DNA from: OMIW01 sp044235645
GTDB lineage: Bacteria > Bdellovibrionota_C > UBA2361 > OMIW01
DNA: 64,000 nt
Reading direction: 5' to 3'
Assembly: GCA_044235645.1 (NCBI GenBank)
Contig: JBIIHQ010000008.1
Span: 62,001-126,000, forward strand
The notes beneath the pieces were generated by a model. The model was not told the origin of the DNA. It was given only the letters and a program-made list of their open reading frames with translations, and did not search any database. This document shows positions 1-9,007 of this stretch, one piece after another; within the stretch, counting starts at the first letter, position 1; every line of letters begins with the position of its first letter. The position numbers and the translations under genes are program-made.

Positions 1-524
1 GCCTCTTCCATCACGGCCGCTCCCGCTCCGGACGCGGCCTGATAGGTCATTGAAGAGACCCACTCTACCAACCCTTCACGAAATAAACCGCCTATCGCCA
101 TTAGCATGAGACTCACGGTGCAGTTCGCCCCGACAAAGGTACGGCTTCCTGCGGCCATGCCCTCCTCGATATGAACGCGGTTCACCGGATCAAGCAACAA
201 AATAGCATCCCTCTCCATCCGTAGGGTCGATGCAGCGTCTATCCAGAACCCTCTCCACCCATCGTTACGGAGCGCGCGATATACCTGGCCGGTGTAGTCG
301 CCCCCTTGGCACGTGACGATGCAGTCAAGTTCCCGGAGTGCGGCGAGATCGTACGCATCTCCGAGGGTTCGCGCTCGCCCTCCAGTTACCGGGCCCTCAC
401 CACCAGCTTGGCTCGTCGAGAAAAAATAAGGGTCGATATCACGAAAGTCACCCTCCTCCTGCATCCGCTGCAGAAGAACAGACCCAACCATTCCGCGCCA
501 TCCAATAAAGCCAACTGTGAGCAT
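1..524 (-). CDS. asd: Aspartate-semialdehyde dehydrogenase, 3' end cut by window edge
   Basis: Reduces aspartyl phosphate to aspartate semialdehyde with NADPH, the branch point to lysine/diaminopimelate, threonine and methionine. The 174 visible residues start at ATG 524 with the Rossmann loop GFIGWRGMVGSVLLQRM, followed by FFSTSQAGG, an IVTCQGGDYT stretch and the active-site cysteine in GANCTVSLMLM. The GFIGWRGMVGS and CQGGDYT signatures are those of the enteric-type Asd branch rather than the Gram-positive type. The reading frame is open to base 1, so the substrate-binding C-terminal half lies outside the window. The gene stands alone, divergent from nothing and 145 bp downstream of the ATP-grasp gene on the same strand. 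The identification is secure. Confidence 0.93.
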   Translation of the reverse strand, partial: MLTVGFIGWRGMVGSVLLQRMQEEGDFRDIDPYFFSTSQAGGEGPVTGGRARTLGDAYDLAALRELDCIVTCQGGDYTGQVYRALRNDGWRGFWIDAASTLRMERDAILLLDPVNRVHIEEGMAAGSRTFVGANCTVSLMLMAIGGLFREGLVEWVSSMTYQAASGAGAAVMEE

Positions 525-618
525 TGATGAGACTCCGTGCAAAGTTCACGATGATTACTCAGGAGCCGCTCCAAAAGGAATGCGCCCCCAATCGGTACAA
601 ATGAAAGGGAAAAGATGA

Positions 619-650
619 ACCGGGAAGTCGCTGAAGCTAAACTTCCCGGT
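619..650 (-). terminator. Hairpin terminator after the ATP-grasp gene
   Basis: A perfect 10-bp inverted repeat (619-628 with 641-650, 12-nt loop) lies just beyond the stop of the minus-strand gene at 670. Read on the minus strand it is followed by a T-rich but interrupted run. It probably ends that transcript before asd; the imperfect U tract keeps confidence moderate. Confidence 0.5.
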
Positions 651-669
651 GGTTGAAACCAGCCGGAGA

Positions 670-2112
670 TCAGTTGACCGCCTGCTTGAAGGCTTGAACC
701 AGCGACCTTAGTCGCTCAGGGGATTCCTCGACAAATCCCACGCAGACAGCTCGCGATCGTTCTTCTCCTCCGACCTCCATGGGTGGGGTTAAAAAGACGA
801 CTCCCCGATGCTGCTCGCCGGAGAATAGGGGAACCGAGCTCCTTTCGAGAAGCGAAACCAGCTCGTCGAGAGTAGCGTGCGTAACCGGGTAATGGTCGAG
901 ACACTGAACCGAACTCGACAAGACCCCTTCTGCTCCCATGACTCCGAGAAGGAGCGATGTGAGGAAAGAGGTGCCGTCTCGGCGCATATTCGCCTCAGCG
1001 ACGCCAAGGCGGTACCCCGTCCCGAGACCCTCATCCTGGTAGACAAAGAAATCGATCGAGAGAGGTCCTCGATATCCCTGAGCACGAAGGGCGTACGCCA
1101 CTTCGAGAGCTATCGCCTCACCCTTGTCCAAAACCGCTCTCCATTCGCGGGAGAATGACTCAGCGCCCGATTCACCATCGATGTCGGGAGGCAAGTTGGT
1201 CGGAGTCGCATAAAAACCCTGATAATCAAGATCTCTTCCGAGAATTTGATACCGGGGACCTGCGACAACCTGTCCGTCTTCAACGATGACCACCCCAAAC
1301 GAAAAGCTTTTTCGCTGTTCTATGGGTAGAAGGGGTGCCATCTCCGCAGAGAGACGCTCTCGGTAAAAAAAAGCGGCGATGTCGGCAACATCACGCGCGG
1401 CATGATCACCGGGAAGGACAACCTCACCATCAAGGTCGATAATGAAGTTTCTGAGTCCACCGGCGCCGACACAGCCTTGGACGAATAGTTGGCGAGCGCT
1501 TGAACTTAGAGATGCTAACGCACGAGAGATGCACCGCGGGTCACGATAATCAACACGGGCCCGCGGATACTCATTGACCGCGATCCCCAATCGAGATGCG
1601 ACCTCCGAGACAAGCTGCTTGAAGCGGGTCTTGTCCGAGAACTCAGCGGCCACCAGTGCCGTGCTCATCTTCTGACGGACGCTTTCGCCGAAAAAAGTTG
1701 AGACCACAGGACTTCCTTGGTAGAAGTCCAGCTGAGAGCCCGATTGCTCGAGATGGGCACGAAGCGCAGCATAATTCCATGGGTCATCAACCCACAAAAT
1801 TCGCTGAAAAGAGGATTGCGCTGAGCGGATCAATCCTCTTCTTTCGGCGTACTGACATAGCGACTTCGCCTGAGACTGAAGCGCCTCGGCAAGAACGATG
1901 CCACCATTGTTTCCCAAAAGTGGCCGCACGGTCAGGAGCGGCAGGAGCGGATTAGCTGCCTGACATCCATCCGGCAGGATGCCCAGGCCCGGAGGCCCTA
2001 TCAAATTTAGGAAATACCGAGCCTGCTCTCGACCAGGGGCTATTATTGAAAGCCAAAATAAGCCCAATTCCGCGAGGTTTTCACCTGCGCTACTCTGATT
2101 TTTTACGTACAC
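670..2112 (-). CDS. ATP-grasp-like carboxylate-amine ligase family protein
   Basis: A 480-residue protein with features of an ATP-grasp ligase. The C-terminal third has GPLSIDFFVY followed about 20 residues later by VAEANMRRDGTSF, matching the metal-binding D...ExN pattern and the trailing R/G-T loop of the fold. An FSFGVVIVEDG stretch and a GDHAARDVADIAAFF segment occupy the central region. The long N-terminal half (DDPWNYAALRAHLE and so on) would be a pre-ATP-grasp domain. Such enzymes join a carboxylate to an amine through an acyl phosphate; the substrate cannot be told here. The start is GTG at 2112 with AAGG just upstream. It is a single-gene unit. It could also be a non-catalytic relative, because the nucleotide-binding lysines cannot be placed with certainty. 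Confidence 0.5.
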   Translation of the reverse strand: MYVKNQSSAGENLAELGLFWLSIIAPGREQARYFLNLIGPPGLGILPDGCQAANPLLPLLTVRPLLGNNGGIVLAEALQSQAKSLCQYAERRGLIRSAQSSFQRILWVDDPWNYAALRAHLEQSGSQLDFYQGSPVVSTFFGESVRQKMSTALVAAEFSDKTRFKQLVSEVASRLGIAVNEYPRARVDYRDPRCISRALASLSSSARQLFVQGCVGAGGLRNFIIDLDGEVVLPGDHAARDVADIAAFFYRERLSAEMAPLLPIEQRKSFSFGVVIVEDGQVVAGPRYQILGRDLDYQGFYATPTNLPPDIDGESGAESFSREWRAVLDKGEAIALEVAYALRAQGYRGPLSIDFFVYQDEGLGTGYRLGVAEANMRRDGTSFLTSLLLGVMGAEGVLSSSVQCLDHYPVTHATLDELVSLLERSSVPLFSGEQHRGVVFLTPPMEVGGEERSRAVCVGFVEESPERLRSLVQAFKQAVN

Positions 2113-2430
2113 AAAACCTTGGAGGGTAACCCCATAATTTTAGCTCACAAACTCTCCGCAAGCAAATTCATGCAGATAGCCCCATCTGCCAAGCCATGGC
2201 AGAGTCGTCTCTCCTCGGTACTCCTCATCACGTTACTGCCCCCCTAGGCCCAGATACCCGACCCAACTCACGGCGTTATGCCTCATTAGAAAAGGATATT
2301 TAAAAGGCACCGAACGCCCCCGGGTCAGCATAATTTAGAAGCACGCTAAAAGTTGGCCCACGATCCCAAAAAAATATGGTTCAATAGCGCTTGCTGACTC
2401 TCTATTGCAGCCACCACCACTTTATTTTTT
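2113..2430. other. Divergent intergenic region, 318 bp
   Basis: This separates the minus-strand ATP-grasp gene from the plus-strand hypothetical gene, so it must hold two promoters. It contains a 7-bp hairpin (2185-2191 with 2197-2203, 5-nt loop) and an AT-rich patch near 2280-2430. No open frame or convincing sigma-70 box pair was recognised. Confidence 0.6.
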
Positions 2431-2439
2431 GTGTCTCGG

Positions 2440-3192
2440 ATGACTCATTTTGATTCTCGTCCAGAGCTGCCTCCGTCAGCCGAAATGGAAATAGTGCCCG
2501 AGGCGGACGTCTCCCATTTGCGGTTGCCGAACAGGATCCGACTCGTTCAAAAAGCGGCCTGTCTGTTGATCCCAGCTATGCTTGAATACCTCGGCAAGGT
2601 TAACGAGTGGTCAGAAATCAAAGAGCCTCAATGGGAACCAAAGTGGACGCATTTCGATCTACAAAATCAACTACTCCTGCTTCAGGAGCGAAAGTGGCCT
2701 TTGACTACCAGGGAATTTAGTGACGCGGTATCAGACTCGAGAGCCGCTGAGAATAGGACGCTCGACGAACCTCATGGTCCTCCTGCTGACCTCCGCCGTC
2801 GAATAATCTCGGTCCGTGACGCGGTTATCGACTGTTTCAGTGACCTTTTGAAGGACGACCGGCCACTATCGGACTGCTTTCACGGAGATGGTGTGGCATT
2901 TGAGGAAAAATACATCTATGCCCTTTTTGGAAAATTAATGAAGGACCTTGGCAATGCGTATAACGAGGGGATTCAATCGAATGTTACGGACCAACTCCCC
3001 AAATCCCCGATCGACACCGCAGCTGCGACAGCTTCGATAGAGCACACCCTCTACCAAAGGTGGGGTCGCATACTGTGGGATTCTACACCCAACCTCTCGG
3101 CGATGCGAATCCCCGTCTACGGCCCACCTTCAGCCCTAAGCCAACTGAACGATATCGTTCAGCAGCTGATTCACGGTGGTGATGATTCGTGA
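2440..3192 (+). CDS. Hypothetical protein, soluble, 250 residues
   Basis: Not recognised. The protein is soluble, without signal peptide or membrane segment, and rich in charged and aromatic residues. It has amphipathic stretches such as RIRLVQKAACLLIPAMLEYL near the N-terminus and tryptophan-containing segments (EPQWEPKWTHFDL, YQRWGRILWD). ATG 2440 is used; an in-frame GTG lies 9 bases upstream and neither has a clear Shine-Dalgarno. Its last 57 bases overlap the 3' end of flgE on the other strand, so the two genes converge and share their ends. Codon choice is like the neighbours. Nothing in the context points to a function beyond proximity to flagellar genes. Confidence 0.55.
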   Translation: MTHFDSRPELPPSAEMEIVPEADVSHLRLPNRIRLVQKAACLLIPAMLEYLGKVNEWSEIKEPQWEPKWTHFDLQNQLLLLQERKWPLTTREFSDAVSDSRAAENRTLDEPHGPPADLRRRIISVRDAVIDCFSDLLKDDRPLSDCFHGDGVAFEEKYIYALFGKLMKDLGNAYNEGIQSNVTDQLPKSPIDTAAATASIEHTLYQRWGRILWDSTPNLSAMRIPVYGPPSALSQLNDIVQQLIHGGDDS

Positions 3193-4482
3193 ACTCGCCT
3201 GAAACCCTCGCTGGAGCGAGATGAGCTTCACGAATTCACTAGCGATGTCGACGGTCGACAGCTCAAGAGCACCCGACTTTACCACCCCCATCTTGCCGGC
3301 ATCTGGTCTACCAATAATCGGATCGCCAGATGAGGAAGACTGGCTCAGGAGATTGGATCCAATCCGATTGAGACCATCCGGGTTTGCGAAATCAACAAGG
3401 CCAATAGTGCCAATCACTGAGGACTGACCATTATCAAAGAGCGCAGATATTTCGCCGTTCGCTGCAACGTTCAAATTCGTGACCGCCCCTACCCCCCGAC
3501 CATCCTGGGAAATCGAGAGAATACTCGAGCGAGCCGAGTACTGAGTAAACGGGTCAAGGGAAATATTAATTGGATCAGTTGAGGTTGAGCCGTTATTCCA
3601 TGGTATCACCGCGGTCATATCGTAGAACCCGGCCGTAGGTGAGGCCGAACGAGTACCATCCGAATTGAAATCAAGAGAGATTTCGTTGCCCGTCGTCATC
3701 GCATTGGTGCCGTTCCAGACCGTCCCAGCAATGAGTCTCGGTAGACCCACTGCGGTACCAGTCGTATCAACCTCCTCGCTGTTGACGTAGCCTCGCACAA
3801 CCCAGGAATTTGCGTTCGCGGAATCCTTGAAAAAGTAAAAGGTCACATTGTGCGGAACACTGAGCGAATCAAATACCTGAACGACCGTCGAAAAATCTGC
3901 AGCATCGCTCAATTGCGCATAAGTTGTGGTTGATGGGGGAACAGCTCCCGCCGCGCTGACAGTCGGTATGGTGGTCACGTCGATAGCCGTTGCTCCGGCA
4001 TCAACATTCCCTGTGACCGTCACATTTTCGGACCTAATGCCGTCTTGCGCGACAGCATTTATGTTCAGGGGCTCAAGGGCGCCATACCCATCGGTGCCAA
4101 ATCCGAGAACCGCAAGGCCATCTTGATTCACTAAAAAACCGGCTGAATCGACTTTGAAATTACCTGCTCGGGTATAAAACCGCTCTGGTCCCTGAGCAAC
4201 GACAAAGTAACCTTTCCCATCGATACCAAGATCGAGCGTCCGATCGGTAAATTCAAAGGTTCCCTGAGCCGCGATAGGAGTCACCGCTTGAATTTGCGAA
4301 CCACTCCCCACTGTTTTTCCCGCAGGCTGACCTCCGGCGAGGAGATCCGCGAATTCCGCTCGCGATGCTTTGTACCCCACGGTCGATGAATTCGCGATGT
4401 TATCACCGACAACTGATATCGCCGTTCCATGACTGGCAATACCTGCTCGACCTGCGAAAAGAGCGTTAACAATTCCGGGCAC
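3136..4482 (-). CDS. flgE: Flagellar hook protein FlgE (first paralogue)
   Basis: Structural subunit of the flagellar hook, the flexible joint between rod and filament, exported by the flagellar type III apparatus. The 448 residues begin with a rod-family motif (SVVGDNIANSSTVGYKASR, about residues 24-42) and the DGKGYFVVAQGP segment. They end with the helical tail LELSTVDIASEFVKLI...LQRGFQASSRII typical of FlgE/F/G. The length fits FlgE rather than FlgF or FlgG. GTG 4482 is chosen because GGAGG sits 7 bases upstream. It is the last gene of a fliK-flgD-flgE run on the minus strand, the order in which hook-length control, hook cap and hook are expected together. A second FlgE-like gene lies at 62271. 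Confidence 0.92.
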   Translation of the reverse strand: MPGIVNALFAGRAGIASHGTAISVVGDNIANSSTVGYKASRAEFADLLAGGQPAGKTVGSGSQIQAVTPIAAQGTFEFTDRTLDLGIDGKGYFVVAQGPERFYTRAGNFKVDSAGFLVNQDGLAVLGFGTDGYGALEPLNINAVAQDGIRSENVTVTGNVDAGATAIDVTTIPTVSAAGAVPPSTTTYAQLSDAADFSTVVQVFDSLSVPHNVTFYFFKDSANANSWVVRGYVNSEEVDTTGTAVGLPRLIAGTVWNGTNAMTTGNEISLDFNSDGTRSASPTAGFYDMTAVIPWNNGSTSTDPINISLDPFTQYSARSSILSISQDGRGVGAVTNLNVAANGEISALFDNGQSSVIGTIGLVDFANPDGLNRIGSNLLSQSSSSGDPIIGRPDAGKMGVVKSGALELSTVDIASEFVKLISLQRGFQASSRIITTVNQLLNDIVQLA

Positions 4483-4623
4483 AGTAGACCTCCATGATGG
4501 TTAAACGTACGGATTTACTTTTGAAGATTCCCTGACACCTGACGTGCCTCACATCATCCTCCAACAGCATCCGTGCCGTCGGTACTACTCACCAAACATA
4601 CCTCGTCGACCCCTTAAATTCCC

Positions 4624-5304
4624 TCAGACCGAAGGAACCCTAACCTGTTTGACCAGCGAGGGCGAAACTTCGCGATCGCCGATAACGAGCTTCGCATCGG
4701 GACCAGGTACGAATCCCGATACCGTGCCCACCACCAGCGCATCGGCCGAAAACTCAGTGCCACCCACTCCCACCCCCTTCACTGAGAAGGTATAGTCCCC
4801 ATCAGCTACCCCCAGTCCCGAAAGCGACACCTGATGTGAGCCAGCCTCGAGTCCGGGGAGTGCTATCCGCTCCACCTGCCCTGCGGGACCGGCCTTCGTG
4901 AGCTCGAGAAAAAGACCTGAGGTAGCCTGCGGCAAGTTGAGCTGAATCGAATCACTCCCTCCTCCTGTAAAGGTGAGCGTATCGTCGGCGAGCAACACCT
5001 CTTGGCCGAGGTATCCCGCGAGCGATGAGACATCGCTGACTCCCCCTCCCGCACTACCCGACAAGTTATTATTTATACTGATGAGCTGTTCGAGCTGGCT
5101 GAATTGCGCGAGATTAACCGCGAACTCCTCATTTTTCATCGGTTCGAGTGGATCCTGATTCTTCAGCTGCTGAACCAGAATATTCAGAAAATCGCTCCTA
5201 TCAAGCTGTTTAGAGTTTCCACTCTTTTGAGTCCCCGTCACTACAGTTGCATCCGTGAATGCTCCGATAGAGGTTTGGGCTCTGATATTTTTTGACTCGT
5301 TCAT
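4624..5304 (-). CDS. flgD: Flagellar hook-capping protein FlgD
   Basis: Scaffold that caps the growing hook and lets FlgE subunits assemble; it is removed when the hook is complete. The N-terminal part has the family hallmark DFLNILVQQLKNQDPLEPM with NEEFAVNLAQFSQLEQL (about residues 38-75). The rest is a beta-rich region (residues 95-200) with the usual Ig-like/tudor layout. 226 residues is normal for FlgD. ATG 5304 is preferred over the overlapping GTG 5307 because GGGGGA lies 8-9 bases before it. It sits 140 bp from flgE and from fliK on each side, probably in one transcript. Confidence 0.92.
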   Translation of the reverse strand: MNESKNIRAQTSIGAFTDATVVTGTQKSGNSKQLDRSDFLNILVQQLKNQDPLEPMKNEEFAVNLAQFSQLEQLISINNNLSGSAGGGVSDVSSLAGYLGQEVLLADDTLTFTGGGSDSIQLNLPQATSGLFLELTKAGPAGQVERIALPGLEAGSHQVSLSGLGVADGDYTFSVKGVGVGGTEFSADALVVGTVSGFVPGPDAKLVIGDREVSPSLVKQVRVPSV

Positions 5305-5444
5305 CACGATGATTCCCCCATTTCTCGCATCGATGGTTTCCCTCTGCGGCGATCCGTCACGTTCGGTCTTCCATCTATCTTGCTTGGTTGATATTTCTCT
5401 TCAATAACTTGACTCATTCGTCTATCAGTGTTTCCTCGATAATT

Positions 5445-7250
5445 TTAGGCTATCCACCGAGCATCAGAGCTTGCTCTCTTGACTCCTTCTCCGAAGAGCT
5501 CTCGAGAGGGAGTGGAGTCGATATCCCATACCCGGGGAGATCGATGTTCCGAAGCGCCCTGTCGATGTCCCTCTGACGATGTGGTAAATCCATCTGATTG
5601 AAACGAGTGAGAACTATGCTCAATTGAAACACGTACCTCATCCAGGGATAAGCCCATTTTTCTCAGAGCTGCATGAAGCTCATGGCTTCGCTCTCGCATA
5701 ATCACCGCGACTTGGGGTGACTCAGGAGCGAGGCGAGCATGCAGCTCACCATCTCGAATGGTGACCTCGACTGAAACTGACCCGAGAGAAGGGGGATCAA
5801 GGCGCACGGAGAGGGTTGTTGCTTCTTTCGGGTCCACTATTGAAGGAAGCGCCTGCTCGAGCTTTTCAAGGGCGCGAGTGATACGGCTACGGTTGATGTG
5901 AGGCACCAGCTCTGAGGAGCCCCGAAATTCACCGCTCGAGTGATAACTTCCCCACCCTCCGAGCGCCGCCGATGTCGTCGAGTCGAAAGAAGTGGGTGTC
6001 AGAATTCCACCTGAAACAGCAGCCCCACCCTTTGCTCCTTCCTTTAAACGCAACCCATCTGGAATCATCGAGAGAGCGCCCTCGTTCATCGAAACCCTCG
6101 ATGCTGTTCGCCGCCGTCCCGTTGATGCAGATGCGCCCGACAGACTCGATATCCCGTGACTATTTTCACCCTCAATCCTTCCTCCACCGGCTGCGAATTG
6201 TGTGGGAATATCGGTCAGCTTTTCATCTGCTGAAAACGGAAGATCCGGGGACGCCTCTCCTTCGCCACCCTCGGCTTCCTCATTTATAAGCGCGGTTGTA
6301 AGGTCACTCGACACACCATCGCTTTCCGATTTCTCGCTAACCGTCGTCTGAGGGAAAAGCTCTTCGTTGTCCTCCAAAACAGCCTCTTCCGTTTGCTTTT
6401 CCTCGCCTGCTGCGACCCAAACCGCGGTATCGCCTGACAATGATGTAACGGACGCCGCGTCATATAACATTTGTTGACCCATAGGCAGCTCACTCACGGC
6501 CCGAGATCGCAGTCCCAAATCCCCCTCCTGGTCGGCGATGCCGCCCGGGACCGTGTATCCAGTGGTCGAGATCTGCTCCAGGATGGAGGCGGCTACGGTT
6601 TCGACGTCTTCATCTCTCCTCTCAATGCTCAACGCCTCACCCGATGGGCCTTTCCCGTCGCCCTCAGCCCTTGATGACCCCTTTTCCAACGATTCACCGG
6701 TGGTCTCCGCCGACGATGACACCAATTCAGCAGCAAGACTCATTGCAGAGAGAGCATGCTCTTCGCCATCACTTGCCTCGTCCGCGTACTCCGCGGAGCC
6801 GGCATCCTCCGGAGTCGCGACCCGTTGGGACTCCAAGATGAACGGTTGTTTCAGGATGAACATCCCGGCCAGCTCGGTTACTTCCCACGAATCCTCTGCC
6901 CGAGAGGAAAGGGGAAGCCTTTGCCTCCTTTTTGTCTCCGCCCGTTTTGACGACCCGGTCTTACCCCGTTCATCGGGGTCATCTTGAGATTCCTTTGCCG
7001 ACTCCTGCCTCGGGGCACTGTCCCTTTGTTCTACACTGCGCTTCTGTCGGGACTCCGGATTCTCTTCCTCTCTTGGGAACCGAGGAGGTCCCGCCATTAC
7101 GACATCTTCGAGGGATCCGAGAACTCTCAAGAACTCCCCACTGGAGGCGCCGGAGAGGACAGAGCCACCATCCGCTGCATCTTTGCCATTTCCATTCCAG
7201 GCACCGGCTGGTATCGGAGGCGAGTGCAGGGGAGATGACACCTTTGACAT
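5445..7250 (-). CDS. fliK: Flagellar hook-length control protein FliK
   Basis: Secreted molecular ruler that stops hook growth and switches export specificity through FlhB. The 601-residue protein has the usual FliK shape. A long, low-complexity, acidic and serine-rich region fills about residues 1-470, and the compact C-terminal domain lies at about 480-550. The domain has the core LSVRLDPPSLGSVSVEV and the ARLAPESPQVAVIMRE helix. A ruler of 600 residues is longer than in enteric bacteria, which would fit a long hook if the ruler model holds. The start is ATG 7250 with AGGAA 8 bases upstream. It is the first gene of the fliK-flgD-flgE group, and a sigma-54-type site lies 42 bases upstream. 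Confidence 0.88.
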   Translation of the reverse strand: MSKVSSPLHSPPIPAGAWNGNGKDAADGGSVLSGASSGEFLRVLGSLEDVVMAGPPRFPREEENPESRQKRSVEQRDSAPRQESAKESQDDPDERGKTGSSKRAETKRRQRLPLSSRAEDSWEVTELAGMFILKQPFILESQRVATPEDAGSAEYADEASDGEEHALSAMSLAAELVSSSAETTGESLEKGSSRAEGDGKGPSGEALSIERRDEDVETVAASILEQISTTGYTVPGGIADQEGDLGLRSRAVSELPMGQQMLYDAASVTSLSGDTAVWVAAGEEKQTEEAVLEDNEELFPQTTVSEKSESDGVSSDLTTALINEEAEGGEGEASPDLPFSADEKLTDIPTQFAAGGGRIEGENSHGISSLSGASASTGRRRTASRVSMNEGALSMIPDGLRLKEGAKGGAAVSGGILTPTSFDSTTSAALGGWGSYHSSGEFRGSSELVPHINRSRITRALEKLEQALPSIVDPKEATTLSVRLDPPSLGSVSVEVTIRDGELHARLAPESPQVAVIMRERSHELHAALRKMGLSLDEVRVSIEHSSHSFQSDGFTTSSEGHRQGASEHRSPRVWDIDSTPSRELFGEGVKRASSDARWIA

Positions 7251-7291
7251 GAGAGAAAATTCCTTTGAAGACGGTCGCTACCACAGCTAGG

Positions 7292-7306
7292 GCAAACTCC
7301 CTGCCA
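7292..7306 (-). promoter_or_regulatory. Sigma-54-type promoter upstream of fliK
   Basis: On the minus strand the sequence reads TGGCAG, five bases, TTGC. This keeps the invariant GG (-24) and GC (-12) with the required 10-base spacing. It is 42 bases upstream of the fliK ATG, suggesting that RpoN and an activator drive the hook operon, as in many non-enteric flagellar systems. Confidence 0.65.
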
Positions 7307-7447
7307 AGAAGAAAAAATGGTGCGACAATAGTAAATTCAACAACCTGCCACTAGCGTCCCCCTTTCATGTAAACCCGGGGTAGGCTCTTTTTTCCCGCCT
7401 GGAAGGATCGTGGTGTATCTTAAGGCACGGATTCTCCGGTTGAATGA

Positions 7448-7912
7448 GAGTGCCATTCGTGGTCATCTACGGCTGTTTTTTTTGAACTTCTATCTCCCCT
7501 TGCCGATGGAAATATGCTCCTGACGATCATGTCCGCTATCACGCTCATGATGACTGACCAGTCGAACTATCGAGCCTCTGAGGATTACCAGGATCTGGTC
7601 GCCCGTATGATCGCGACCACGTGGCTCTATCAAATGCTCTTTGGAATTGAGTTTCTCATCTCCATCGTCGCCGTATATCTTGAGAGGGTGAAAACGCACC
7701 CCCTGAGGCTTCTCTTTTTCCGGCGTTTTGTCGACCGCCAGCTGATGTATTTTGTTGCCACGTGAGCGCTCTGAATAGGGATAACCGGCTGGCAACACGG
7801 GTGGGGCGTACTGTAACGAACTGGCCCGATCACTTGATCAGCGGGACCGATACATGCGCGCCCCCTTACCAAGTAACAGAACGAATCACGACAGAAAGGT
7901 CCCCCTTTGAAT
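7448..7912 (+). pseudogene. Remnant of a family-2 glycosyltransferase C-terminus
   Basis: An open frame runs from about 7448 to 7765 and reads like the membrane-bound tail of processive glycosyltransferases. It has a hydrophobic stretch around TTWLYQMLFGIEFLISIVAV, then LRLLFFRRFVDRQLMYFV, which resembles the conserved F-x-Y/D-RQLMY tail element. The frame stops at 7765, while another frame stays open to 7912 and could carry the lost tail. There is no catalytic domain upstream and no good start or ribosome-binding site. It is best read as a decayed 3' fragment. The family call rests on a remembered motif and is tentative; ATG 7514 could instead start an 83-residue membrane peptide. Confidence 0.35.
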
Positions 7913-7985
7913 GAATAACGACGTTCTCGCCCAGAAAGGGAAAGCCCTCTTTACGAGTCCGGTAAGGTTCGTTAGTGTCTCGGAA

Positions 7986-8025
7986 GGTCTCAGGGTCTCA
8001 GAGACCTCGGGGAACTACCCCGAGG
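7986..8025 (+). promoter_or_regulatory. Possible alternating hairpins in the ilvE leader
   Basis: GGTCTC at 7986-7991 (repeated at 7994-7999) can pair with GAGACC at 8001-8006. CCTCGGGG at 8005-8012 pairs with CCCCGAGG at 8018-8025 across a 5-nt loop. The two stems share bases 8005-8006, so they compete. The second hairpin ends about 30 bases before the ilvE ribosome-binding site. No U tract follows, so control, if any, would act on translation or by another mechanism. Confidence 0.35.
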
Positions 8026-8067
8026 GGGAGTTTCAACCAACGAGCTCATTTGAAAGGGGAGTGGTCG

Positions 8068-8994
8068 ATGAAACAGCGCAGCGAGCATATTTGGATGAAT
8101 GGGGCGTTTGTTCCTTGGGATGATGCCAAGGTTCACGTGCTTACCCATACCCTGCACTATGGGAGCGGAGCGTTCGAGGGGGTAAGAGCGTATGAAACAG
8201 CGGAGGGACCCGCAATATTCAGACTTCCGGAGCATATCGAACGGCTCATCTATTCCGCCCGCGCCCTTAACATGACGATCCCGTGGAATCGGGAACAGTT
8301 AATCGACGCCGTCGTCGAAACGGTGAAAAAGAGTGGCCATCCGTCATGCTACATTCGACCGCTGGTGTATTACGGCTACGGTAAAATGGGGGTCAATCCG
8401 ATAGGTAACCCTGTTGAGGTGATTATTGCGTGTTGGCCATGGGGAGCTTACCTTCCCCACGACATGGTAGATCTGAAGGTTTCTCGCTTTATCCGTATTC
8501 ATCCCCGCTCAACAGTTGCCGATGCAAAAATTGTCGGACATTACGTCAACTCAATCATGGCAGTGCTCGAGATTCAGGGAACTCACTACCACGAGGCTCT
8601 GTTGCTCGATAGCGAGGGGGCAATAGCTGAAGGGCCTGGAGAAAACTTCTTCATGATCAAGGGAGGCACGATGGTGACCCCGCACCTCGGAACGATTCTA
8701 CCTGGGATAACCAGGAAAACAATAATTGAGATTGCGAGAGACCTCTCAATTCCAGTCGACGAGCGACGCATTTCCCTTGAGGAGGCGCTTTCTGCCGATG
8801 AGGCGTTTTATACCGGTACGGCGGCAGAGGTTACGCCGATCCGCTCCATTGACGACAGAGTGCTTGGAACCGGTGCGCTTGGACCCATCACCGCAGAGAT
8901 CAAGACGGCTTATCTCTCTGCCGTGCGGGGCGAAATTGCTCGCTACGAAGGATACCTCACGAGAGTAAATTCTGGTCACGACGGGATTCAATGA
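8068..8994 (+). CDS. ilvE: Branched-chain amino acid aminotransferase
   Basis: PLP-dependent transaminase that makes isoleucine, leucine and valine from their 2-oxo acids, and works in reverse in catabolism. The 308 residues match the usual IlvE length. The N-terminal HVLTHTLHYGSGAFEGVRAY motif, the VVYGYGKMGV-like YYGYGKMGV segment, the PLP-lysine region DAKIVGHYVNS and the EGPGENFFMIKGG motif are all present. ATG 8068 is chosen because GGGGA lies 8 bases upstream and the family motif begins shortly after; longer upstream starts run through the leader hairpins. The gene is single and converges with the MoeA-like gene. Confidence 0.94.
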   Translation: MKQRSEHIWMNGAFVPWDDAKVHVLTHTLHYGSGAFEGVRAYETAEGPAIFRLPEHIERLIYSARALNMTIPWNREQLIDAVVETVKKSGHPSCYIRPLVYYGYGKMGVNPIGNPVEVIIACWPWGAYLPHDMVDLKVSRFIRIHPRSTVADAKIVGHYVNSIMAVLEIQGTHYHEALLLDSEGAIAEGPGENFFMIKGGTMVTPHLGTILPGITRKTIIEIARDLSIPVDERRISLEEALSADEAFYTGTAAEVTPIRSIDDRVLGTGALGPITAEIKTAYLSAVRGEIARYEGYLTRVNSGHDGIQ

Positions 8995-9007
8995 TAAAAT
9001 CTTAGAA

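Noticed and set aside
2185..2203. A 7-bp hairpin in the divergent region before the ATP-grasp gene.
   Set aside because: It is short and lacks a T run or a repeat; it is probably not a terminator or a structured RNA.
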